Origin: an uncultured Ardenticatenia bacterium
Lineage (GTDB): Bacteria > Chloroflexota > Anaerolineae > Promineifilales > Promineifilaceae
Direction: 5' to 3'
Length of the DNA: 5,086 nucleotides
Assembly: GCA_937858165.1 (NCBI GenBank)
Contig: CALLZA010000427.1
Coordinates: 1 to 5,086 of the forward strand
Part shown: positions 1-4,004 of the stretch, piece after piece
How positions within the stretch are numbered: position 1 is the stretch's first letter
Layout: each line of letters opens with the position of its first letter
Program-made: the position numbers and the translations under genes
The notes under the pieces: model-generated
Databases searched by the model: none
What the model was told of the DNA's origin: nothing
Seen by the model: only the letters and a program-made list of their open reading frames with translations

Positions 1-79
1 CTTTCTTCTTCTTTCACGTGTTCCGTTTCTGTCTGTCTGTTCTTCTTAGTGCTGTCTCTCTCATTCTTTTTTTTTTTTT
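1..79. other. Low-complexity sequencing junk outside the adapter
   Basis: A T/C-rich stretch ends in a T run directly before the P5 adapter. It is what reverse-strand read-through past the end of a library molecule looks like after assembly: a homopolymer, then meaningless calls. It contains no gene and should not be treated as genome sequence. Confidence 0.93.
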
Positions 80-149
80 AATGATACGGCGACCACCGAG
101 ATCTACCCTAGATCGCTCGTCGGCAGCGTCAGATGTGTATAAGAGACAG
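80..149 (+). other. Illumina P5 / Nextera read-1 adapter with transposon mosaic end
   Basis: The P5 sequence begins AATGATACGGCGACCACC at 80. An 8-base index (TAGATCGC, 109-116) follows, then TCGTCGGCAGCGTC (117-130) and the 19-bp Tn5 mosaic end AGATGTGTATAAGAGACAG (131-149). Position 107 differs from the standard adapter by one base. The insert begins at 150. Reading frames crossing this segment give the known artefact peptides MCIRDS (plus) and [10 protein letters not shown] (minus). Confidence 0.99.
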
Positions 150-318
150 CCTCCGGGTTGGGCGCGCTGACGTTGCCCGCGTCGTGGACGACGTGGCCCA
201 GCCGCTCAAGCCGCGCTTGCAGGTGGGCATAGCGCACGGCGCTGGGACCCATGTCCACGCCGCGCCGGTTCTGACCCAAGTCCATCGGCACACCCAGAAT
301 GTGTATCGTGCGTTTCAT
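150..318 (-). CDS. rocF: Arginase, N-terminal fragment (3' part missing at contig end)
   Basis: Arginase hydrolyses L-arginine to ornithine and urea using a binuclear manganese centre in the cytoplasm. Only the first 56 codons are present, from the ATG at 318 to the adapter junction. The family's N-terminal signature is clear: a first beta strand followed by [19 protein letters not shown] (residues 9-27), then a helix with [13 protein letters not shown]. The manganese-binding His and Asp motifs lie downstream and are absent, so the Mn ligands cannot be checked. Agmatinase and formiminoglutamase are relatives, but the [17 protein letters not shown] pattern favours true arginase. The Shine-Dalgarno is weak (GAGAC about 5 nt before the ATG). 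The gene is divergent from trmB. Residues after about 56 in a naive translation are adapter-encoded. Confidence 0.88.
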
Positions 319-329
319 CTTGTCTCACG

Positions 330-363
330 AGAAACCGAGTTTCGATCATGAAACTCGGTTTCT
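330..363. repeat. Perfect 14-bp inverted repeat (hairpin) in the arginase leader
   Basis: Arms 330-343 and 350-363 are exactly complementary, with core GAAACCGAGTTT and AAACTCGGTTTC, and a 6-nt loop. The hairpin ends 12 bases upstream of the arginase ATG, so it would lie in the arginase 5' untranslated region if transcription starts further out. No T run follows on either strand, so it does not look like a simple intrinsic terminator. It could be an operator, an mRNA stabiliser or a small dispersed repeat. Confidence 0.75.
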
Positions 364-417
364 AACCCGTCACGCCTATTGTGACGTATGCCAGGCGGCG
401 GCGCAAACGAGGAAAGA

Positions 418-485
418 ATTCAACGCAAAGGCGCCAGGACGCAAAGAGAAGAAAGGGCTTTACCCTTCGCGCCTTTGCGTTAAAT
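418..485. repeat. Intergenic inverted repeat with AACGCAAAGGCGC arms
   Basis: Arm 422-434 (AACGCAAAGGCGC) is perfectly complementary to 469-481. One mismatch further out, pairing resumes at 418-420 with 483-485. An inner stem AAGGG (453-457) with CCCTT (463-467) caps the structure. A second partial copy of the core, GGACGCAAAG (437-446), sits inside. Elements built from CGCAAAG units recur between genes in many environmental bacterial genomes (general familiarity, not checked here). It lies between arginase and trmB and probably does not encode protein. Confidence 0.7.
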
Positions 486-503
486 CTTCGACGCCCACTC
501 AGT

Positions 504-533
504 TTTACGGCAGGGATGAATGGGCGGTATAAT
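504..533 (+). promoter_or_regulatory. Probable sigma-70-type promoter of trmB, giving a leaderless mRNA
   Basis: A perfect TATAAT lies at 528-533. A weak -35 candidate TTTACG (504-509) stands 18 nt upstream. With a usual 7-nt gap, transcription would start at 541, exactly on an in-frame ATG. The two further-upstream ATGs (520 and 532) would lie before the start site or inside the -10 box, which argues against them. Confidence 0.6.
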
Positions 534-540
534 GGCCGCC

Positions 541-1551
541 ATGTCGCCGGCGATCTGGTACAAAGTGGAGCAGTTGCCCTGGCCGGCCGATTGGGCGGCG
601 TTGTTCGGCCGCGCTGCGCCGCTGGTCATGGAGATCGGTTTCGGCAGCGGCCTCTTCCTGGCCGATTGGGCGCGCCGCCGGCCGGAAACCAACGTCCTGG
701 GCGTGGAGATCTCCATTCCCGCCCTGCGCCGGGCGGGCCGCAAGCTGGAGCGGGCGGGGCTATACAACGTCCGGCTCATCCAGGCCGACGCCGCGGCCGT
801 GCTGCGCGCTCTGTGCGAACCGGCAGCTCTGGCGGCGGTGGTCATCAACTTCCCCGACCCCTGGCCGAAGAAGGACCACGGCGCGCGGCGGCTGATCAAT
901 GACCCCTTCCTGCGCCTGCTGGCGTCGCGGCTGGCTGCCGGCGGCGCACTTGATATCGCCACCGACCACGATGAGTATGCGGCGCAGATCGCCGGCTGTC
1001 TGGCCCGCTCGCCCCACTTCGAGAGCCGGGCCGGCGCGCCGTTCGTGCTGAGCGATCCCGGACGCGTGACGACCAAGTATGAGCAAGTGGCCCGGAGCGA
1101 GATGCGCACGCCGCGCTACTTCCCGTGGCAGCGCACCGCCGCGCCGGTGGTCGAGTCGTTTCCCATTCCCCAGGAGGTTGCCATGCCGCACGTAGTTCTG
1201 CGCGGGCCGGTCGATCTGGACGAGATCGGCCGCCGCTTTCGCCCGACGATGAGCGAGTTTGACGGCGGCCTCGTCCGTTTCATCGAGGCGTATCGCTCGT
1301 TGGCCGACGGCAAGCTGCTCATCGAGACCTACATCAACGAAGACCCCCTCCGCCAGCGGCTGGGGCTGGAGCTGCGTCCGCGGGCCAACGGCGAGGTGGT
1401 TATTGGGCTGGCCGAGGTCGGTTTCCCGCGGCCGACGCGTGGCGTCCACGTCGCGGTCGGCCGGCTAGCTGCCTGGCTGCAAGAGGAGTTCCCAGCTCTG
1501 GTTGTCATCAGCACCGCGCTACAGGAGAGCCATGCCGACCCAGCGGGCTAA
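541..1551 (+). CDS. trmB: tRNA (guanine-N(7)-)-methyltransferase with C-terminal extension
   Basis: TrmB uses S-adenosylmethionine to methylate N7 of G46 in the variable loop of tRNAs. In the 336-residue product, the SAM-binding motif EIGFGSG is at 31-37, the acidic end of strand 2 at about GVEIS (54-58), the family signature NFPDPWPKKDH at 103-113, ATDHDEYA at 140-147 and TKYE at 178-181. Bacterial TrmB is usually about 210-240 residues. Here about 120 further residues (roughly 205-336) form an additional region I do not recognise; C-terminal extensions exist in some deep-branching TrmB proteins. The start at 541 is chosen because TATAAT at 528-533 would place the transcript start there; ATGs at 520 (with AGGG upstream) and 532 are alternatives. 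The 3' end overlaps the hydrolase gene, suggesting an operon. Confidence 0.9.
   Translation: MSPAIWYKVEQLPWPADWAALFGRAAPLVMEIGFGSGLFLADWARRRPETNVLGVEISIPALRRAGRKLERAGLYNVRLIQADAAAVLRALCEPAALAAVVINFPDPWPKKDHGARRLINDPFLRLLASRLAAGGALDIATDHDEYAAQIAGCLARSPHFESRAGAPFVLSDPGRVTTKYEQVARSEMRTPRYFPWQRTAAPVVESFPIPQEVAMPHVVLRGPVDLDEIGRRFRPTMSEFDGGLVRFIEAYRSLADGKLLIETYINEDPLRQRLGLELRPRANGEVVIGLAEVGFPRPTRGVHVAVGRLAAWLQEEFPALVVISTALQESHADPAG
1523..1529 (+). promoter_or_regulatory. Ribosome binding site that sets the hydrolase start
   Basis: AGGAGAG inside the end of trmB lies 4 nt before the ATG at 1532 if AGGAG is counted. It favours that ATG over the in-frame TTG at 1502 and suggests translational coupling to trmB. 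Confidence 0.65.
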
Positions 1552-2347
1552 CGGCATCGAACTCTACTATGAGACAGCCGGGCAGGGGGAGCCACTGCTG
1601 CTGCTGCACGGTCTGGGTTCGCGTAGTGACGATTGGCAGTTGCAAATGCCGGCTTTCGCGGCGCGCTATTGCGTCGTGGCCGCCGATATGCGCGGCCACG
1701 GCCGTAGCGCCAAGCCGCCCGGCCCCATCAGCGTGGCGATGATGGCGGCCGACGTGTTGGGTCTACTCGACGCGCTGGGCATCGACGCCGCTCACATCGT
1801 TGGCCTGTCGATGGGCGGGATGATCGCCTTCCAGATGGCTGTCGACTGGTCGGAACGGGTGCGCAGTCTGGTCATCGTCAACAGCGCGCCGGAGTTGGTC
1901 GCCCACACGTTCGGTGAGCGGCTGCGCATCTGGCAGCGGCTGGCCCTGGCCCGCCTTTTCAAGCCGGCGCGCACAGCCCACTTCCTCGGCCCGCGCCTTT
2001 TCCCCAAGCCGGAGCAGGCCGAGTTGCGCGCGCAGTTCATTGCCCATTGGGCGCAGAACGATCCGCGAGCCTACCGCGCGGCGATGCGGGCGCTGGTTGG
2101 CTGGAGCGTGCTCGACAGGGTTGGTGCGATTCGCTGCCCGACACTGGTCATCTCAGGCGACCGCGACTACACGCCGCCTGCGGCCAAGGAAGGGTACACG
2201 GCGCTGATCCCCAACGCGCGGCTGGTGGTTATAGAGGATTCGGGCCACGCTACGCCTATCGATCAGGCTGAGGCATTCAACGCCTGCGTCCTCGACTTCT
2301 TGGCCGCTGTAGGGCAGGCTGGCAACCCGTCCCAGGATCACCAGTAA
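1532..2347 (+). CDS. Alpha/beta-fold hydrolase (enol-lactonase / esterase type)
   Basis: A 271-residue cytoplasmic alpha/beta hydrolase without signal peptide. Oxyanion-loop motif HGLG is at 26-29, the DMRGHGRS turn at 52-59, and the nucleophile elbow GLSMGG at 91-96 gives Ser93. GDRDYTPP (209-216) supplies the acid, probably Asp212, and SGHATP (237-242) supplies His239. The triad is complete, so the enzyme should be active. The layout resembles 3-oxoadipate enol-lactonase and related carboxylesterases, but substrate cannot be read from sequence. The gene starts 20 nt before the trmB stop and is probably co-transcribed. The last 12 or so residues (from about Val260) are encoded by one arm of an inverted repeat rather than by ordinary family sequence. 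Confidence 0.9.
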   Translation: MPTQRANGIELYYETAGQGEPLLLLHGLGSRSDDWQLQMPAFAARYCVVAADMRGHGRSAKPPGPISVAMMAADVLGLLDALGIDAAHIVGLSMGGMIAFQMAVDWSERVRSLVIVNSAPELVAHTFGERLRIWQRLALARLFKPARTAHFLGPRLFPKPEQAELRAQFIAHWAQNDPRAYRAAMRALVGWSVLDRVGAIRCPTLVISGDRDYTPPAAKEGYTALIPNARLVVIEDSGHATPIDQAEAFNACVLDFLAAVGQAGNPSQDHQ

Positions 2348-2387
2348 GGATCACGCAAGGATTGGGCGGGTTGCCAACCCGCCCTAC
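2309..2387. repeat. Inverted repeat with GTAGGGC arms, overlapping the hydrolase 3' end
   Basis: Arm 2309-2334 (beginning GTAGGGCAGGCTGGCAACCC) is complementary to 2362-2387 at 22 of 26 positions. The right arm is itself a hairpin: GGGCGGGTT (2364-2372), loop GCC, AACCCGCCC (2376-2384). The left arm is coding, the right arm intergenic. The outer arms match those of a shorter element at 3557-3582, showing a repeat family. No T run follows the hairpin, so termination is uncertain. Confidence 0.8.
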
Positions 2388-2390
2388 AAT
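2362..2390 (+). promoter_or_regulatory. Possible repeat-borne promoter for the downstream dehydrogenase-like gene
   Basis: TACAAT at 2385-2390 starts in the last bases of the repeat arm. TTGGGC at 2362-2367 lies exactly 17 nt upstream and matches the first three bases of TTGACA. A start site 6-7 nt after the -10 box would be at 2397, the ATG of the next gene. The -35 match is poor, so this is suggestive only. Confidence 0.4.
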
Positions 2391-2396
2391 AAGATT

Positions 2397-3155
2397 ATGA
2401 GAGTCATTATTGCCGGTGAGATTCCCTTCGTTGACGAGGTCGGCCGCCTCTGTCGCCACACCGCCCACGACACGGCCATCTTCCTGGTCGAGGACTTCCT
2501 CGGCGCGATCGAGGCCGGCTACGCGATGGAGACGCTGGCCGGGGCGGAGATCGCTATCGAGTTGCATAACGAGTCGGCCGCGGCCAAGCAGGAGTTGCTG
2601 CTGGCGCTGAGCAACTCTCTGCCGGCCGACGCGCTCATCCTGACGTCGGCCCTGGCGACCAGCGCCACGCAAGCCGCCGCGTGGGTGGCCCGACCGGAGC
2701 GGGTCGTCGGCTTCGGCCTCTTGCCGCCGATCGCCGGTGGTGGGCTGGTCGAACTGGCCGCCGCGTTGCAGAGTTCAGAATCGGCGATGGCCCAGGCGGA
2801 ACTGTTCTGGCGTGGGCTGGGGCAGGAGCCGGTGTGGGTCAGTGACGGACCGGGCCTGGTGCGAGCGCGGGTGGTCTGCTGCCTGATCAACGAAGCGGCT
2901 GGGCTGCTGCTGGAGGGGGTGGCCGCGGCCGAGGACATCGACCGGGCCATGCAGTTGGGAACCAACTACCCCCACGGGCCGCTGGCCTGGGGCGATCTCA
3001 TGGGTCTGGACGCGGTGCTGGGGGTGATGAGCGGGCTATTCGCTGAGTGGGGCGACGATCGCTATCGGCCGTCGCCGCTGCTGCGCCGCCTGGTGGCCGC
3101 CGGTCGGCTGGGACGCAAGACGGGGCAGGGGTTCTATACCTATCCTGAAGAGTAA
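2397..3155 (+). CDS. Divergent 3-hydroxyacyl-CoA dehydrogenase-like protein, probably altered in catalysis
   Basis: The 252-residue product aligns in order with 3-hydroxyacyl-CoA dehydrogenase (FadB/PaaH/Hbd type), which normally oxidises 3-hydroxyacyl-CoA with NAD+. The C-terminal domain is well kept: VSDGPGLVRARV (148-159), LINEAAGLLLEGVAAAEDID (163-182), GTNYPHGPL (188-196) and PSPLLRRLVAAGRLGRKTGQGFY (225-247). The N-terminal half is shortened and lacks the GxGxxG loop: the first strand reads MRVIIAGEIPF. At the segment that is normally GxHFFNP, this protein has GFGLLPP (105-111), so the catalytic His is Gly107 while the partner Glu119 remains. It may be a non-catalytic or re-purposed paralogue. 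No good Shine-Dalgarno is visible; a TACAAT box 6 nt upstream suggests a leaderless transcript. It follows the hydrolase by 49 nt. Confidence 0.8.
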   Translation: MRVIIAGEIPFVDEVGRLCRHTAHDTAIFLVEDFLGAIEAGYAMETLAGAEIAIELHNESAAAKQELLLALSNSLPADALILTSALATSATQAAAWVARPERVVGFGLLPPIAGGGLVELAAALQSSESAMAQAELFWRGLGQEPVWVSDGPGLVRARVVCCLINEAAGLLLEGVAAAEDIDRAMQLGTNYPHGPLAWGDLMGLDAVLGVMSGLFAEWGDDRYRPSPLLRRLVAAGRLGRKTGQGFYTYPEE

Positions 3156-3160
3156 AAGAG

Positions 3161-3224
3161 GGAACCACAGATTCCACAGATTTCACAGATTCAAAGTTTT
3201 TGAATCTGTGAAATCTGTGGTTCC
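3161..3224. repeat. Large inverted repeat between convergent genes, probable bidirectional terminator
   Basis: Arms 3174-3195 and 3199-3220 are perfectly complementary over 22 bp with a 3-nt loop. Outside them GGAA (3161-3164) pairs with TTCC (3221-3224), leaving one 9-nt unit unpaired. The left arm is three tandem 9-mers (CCACAGATT, CCACAGATT, TCACAGATT), the right arm two. On the minus strand the hairpin is followed by CTCTTTTAC, giving a modest T run for the selenoprotein gene. It sits 5 nt after the dehydrogenase-like stop codon and 5 nt from the selenoprotein stop codon. Confidence 0.8.
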
Positions 3225-3229
3225 GTTCT

Positions 3230-3505
3230 TCATTCGCTGCGCGGGTAGGGTTCTACATCGGGGCCGATGTGTTGCCGGAAGAGGGCCAGGACTTCGCCCG
3301 GCTCAGCGTGGCGGCCGAGGGCTTTCTTCGAGAAAAGCACTTCGTCGTCCACTGTGAATACAAAGACACCTTTGGTGCCGGTGATGAGCGTGAAGCGCTC
3401 GATCACGTGCTGATAGTGGCGCATGATTTCGTCCACCACACGGGTGGCGCGCGGCCAGTAGTCTCAGGGAACGCAGTATTCGAGGGTGATAACGTACTTT
3501 TTCAT
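3230..3505 (-). CDS. SelW/Rdx-family selenoprotein with in-frame UGA at codon 14
   Basis: Reading from the ATG at 3505, the frame gives MKKYVITLEYCVP, then UGA (3464-3466), then DYWPRATRVVDEIM and an uninterrupted family match to a TGA stop at 3230-3232: 91 residues including selenocysteine. Rdx/SelT/SelW/SelH proteins are small thioredoxin-fold redox proteins whose N-terminal CxxC or CxxU motif follows the first strand; CVPU (11-14) sits exactly there. The C-terminal signature GVFVFTVDDEVLFSKK (about 45-60) and GRHAEPGEV (63-71) are typical, and the length is normal. A five-base-pair hairpin 21 nt after the UGA fits a bacterial SECIS element. A gene caller would begin at the GTG at 3439 and lose the active site. 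A Cys-to-stop mutation (TGC or TGT to TGA) is the alternative, but the SECIS and intact downstream frame make it less likely. Confidence 0.85.
3433..3447 (-). promoter_or_regulatory. Bacterial SECIS hairpin for selenocysteine insertion
   Basis: On the minus strand CCACC-CGTGT-GGTGG forms a 5-bp stem with a 5-nt loop. The loop begins 21 nt after the UGA and has G in its second position. The published bacterial SECIS model asks for a 4-16 bp upper stem, a G in the first two loop positions and 16-37 nt from UGA to loop; all are met. The hairpin lies within the coding region, as usual in bacteria. Confidence 0.7.
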
Positions 3506-3525
3506 GGGTTTGCTCTGTGGCCGCA

Positions 3526-3554
3526 ATGGTAAAGTGCAATCATCCGGCGGTCAA
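3526..3554 (-). promoter_or_regulatory. Promoter of the selenoprotein gene
   Basis: On the minus strand TTGACC (3554-3549) and TACCAT (3531-3526) are separated by exactly 17 nt, matching 5/6 and 4/6 of the sigma-70 hexamers. The predicted start near 3519 leaves a leader of about 14 nt with only a weak GAG Shine-Dalgarno before the ATG at 3505. Confidence 0.6.
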
Positions 3555-3556
3555 GC

Positions 3557-3582
3557 GTAGGGCAGGATTCACCCTGTCCTAC
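3557..3582. repeat. Short GTAGGGC-family inverted repeat between divergent promoters
   Basis: GTAGGGCAGG (3557-3566) pairs with CCTGTCCTAC (3573-3582), with one G-T wobble and a 6-nt loop. The left arm is identical to 2309-2318 of the larger repeat. Symmetry continues outward to TCAAG (3551-3555) and CTTGA (3586-3590), which are parts of the two flanking -35 boxes. Confidence 0.75.
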
Positions 3583-3586
3583 AGCC

Positions 3587-3614
3587 TTGACATTTTAGCC
3601 AATCCGGGTAAAAT
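3587..3614 (+). promoter_or_regulatory. Strong promoter for the tRNA-Ala / T-box / leuS unit
   Basis: A perfect TTGACA (3587-3592), a 16-nt spacer and TAAAAT (3609-3614, 5/6) form the best promoter in the window. The start site should be near 3621, about 8 nt before the first tRNA. I see no convincing second promoter or T-run terminator between here and the T-box terminator, so this promoter probably serves the whole unit. Confidence 0.8.
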
Positions 3615-3628
3615 CCAATCTTGCTGTT

Positions 3629-3701
3629 GGGCCTGTAGCTCAGCTGGGAGAGCGCTACAATCGCACTGTAGAGGCCAAGGGTTCGAGCCCCTTCAGGTCC
3701 A
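3629..3701 (+). tRNA. tRNA-Ala (anticodon CGC)
   Basis: All arms fold perfectly. The acceptor is GGGCCTG/CAGGTCC with a G3-U70 wobble (3631 with 3698), the key alanine identity element. The D stem is GCTC/GAGC, the anticodon stem CTACA/TGTAG with loop ATCGCAC, and the T stem AAGGG/CCCTT with loop TTCGAGC. The anticodon CGC is at 3662-3664 and reads GCG. The discriminator is A3701 and CCA is not encoded, so the CCA-adding enzyme is needed. It is 65/73 identical to the second tRNA in this window. Confidence 0.96.
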
Positions 3702-3900
3702 TCGCCGGGGGCTTCCGGCTCCGGCAGCAGACAATCGCATAGCCAATGGCTGCGAACAGGAGTAGTAGGCGCGTCAACCATAGAGAGCCGCCCCCTGGCT
3801 GCAAGGGTGGCAAGTAGCGCTGAACTCGCCTGGGAGCCGCGCCGGTGAAACCAGTAGCCGACGCCGGGTTGCACACGTTACGTGCCGAAGTGGATGGTAT

Positions 3901-3973
3901 GGGCCTGTAGCTCAATTGGGAGAGCGCCACAATGGCATTGTGGAGGTCAAGGGTTCGAACCCCTTCAGGTCCA
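3901..3973 (+). tRNA. tRNA-Ala (anticodon GGC) embedded in the T-box leader
   Basis: This is a complete cloverleaf. The acceptor is GGGCCTG/CAGGTCC with G3-U70 (3903 with 3970), the D stem GCTC/GAGC, the anticodon stem CCACA/TGTGG with loop ATGGCAT, and the T stem AAGGG/CCCTT with loop TTCGAAC. Anticodon GGC (3934-3936) reads GCC and GCU. The discriminator is A3973, followed by CCT, so CCA is not encoded. It begins at the base after one arm of the pre-antiterminator hairpin and ends 5 nt before the other arm. Eight differences separate it from the upstream tRNA-Ala, including a compensatory pair in the anticodon stem (U-A to C-G), which suggests selection for folding in both copies. Confidence 0.96.
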
Positions 3974-4004
3974 CCTTTGTACCGTCAATCAGAGTGGTAC
4001 CGCG

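Noticed and set aside
61..79. T run as a transcription terminator
   Set aside because: It directly abuts the P5 adapter and is a sequencing read-through artefact.
480..1109. 209-codon open frame on the minus strand
   Set aside because: It lies opposite trmB, which has clear family motifs; the product is Arg/Ser-rich with no recognisable domain. Typical GC-rich shadow frame.
3230..3439. A stand-alone 69-residue protein from a GTG at 3439
   Set aside because: It is the 3' part of the selenoprotein gene. The family N-terminus continues upstream in frame through a UGA to the ATG at 3505.
3704..3725. GC-rich hairpin after the first tRNA as a terminator
   Set aside because: GCCGG can pair with CCGGC, but there is no T run after it, so termination before the T-box is not supported.
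3569..3930. Minus-strand open frames of 91-101 codons across the tRNA/T-box region
   Set aside because: They are antisense to two tRNAs and a riboswitch, with no protein family resemblance.
3629..3973. Direct repeats of about 73 bp considered as a CRISPR or other repeat array
   Set aside because: They are two tRNA-Ala genes with full cloverleaf structure; the material between them is a T-box sensor, not a spacer.
3901..3973. Embedded tRNA as a chimeric assembly join
   Set aside because: The hairpin arms on both sides of it are complementary, and the Leu specifier upstream matches leuS downstream, so both sides belong to one leader. Raw reads would be needed for certainty.
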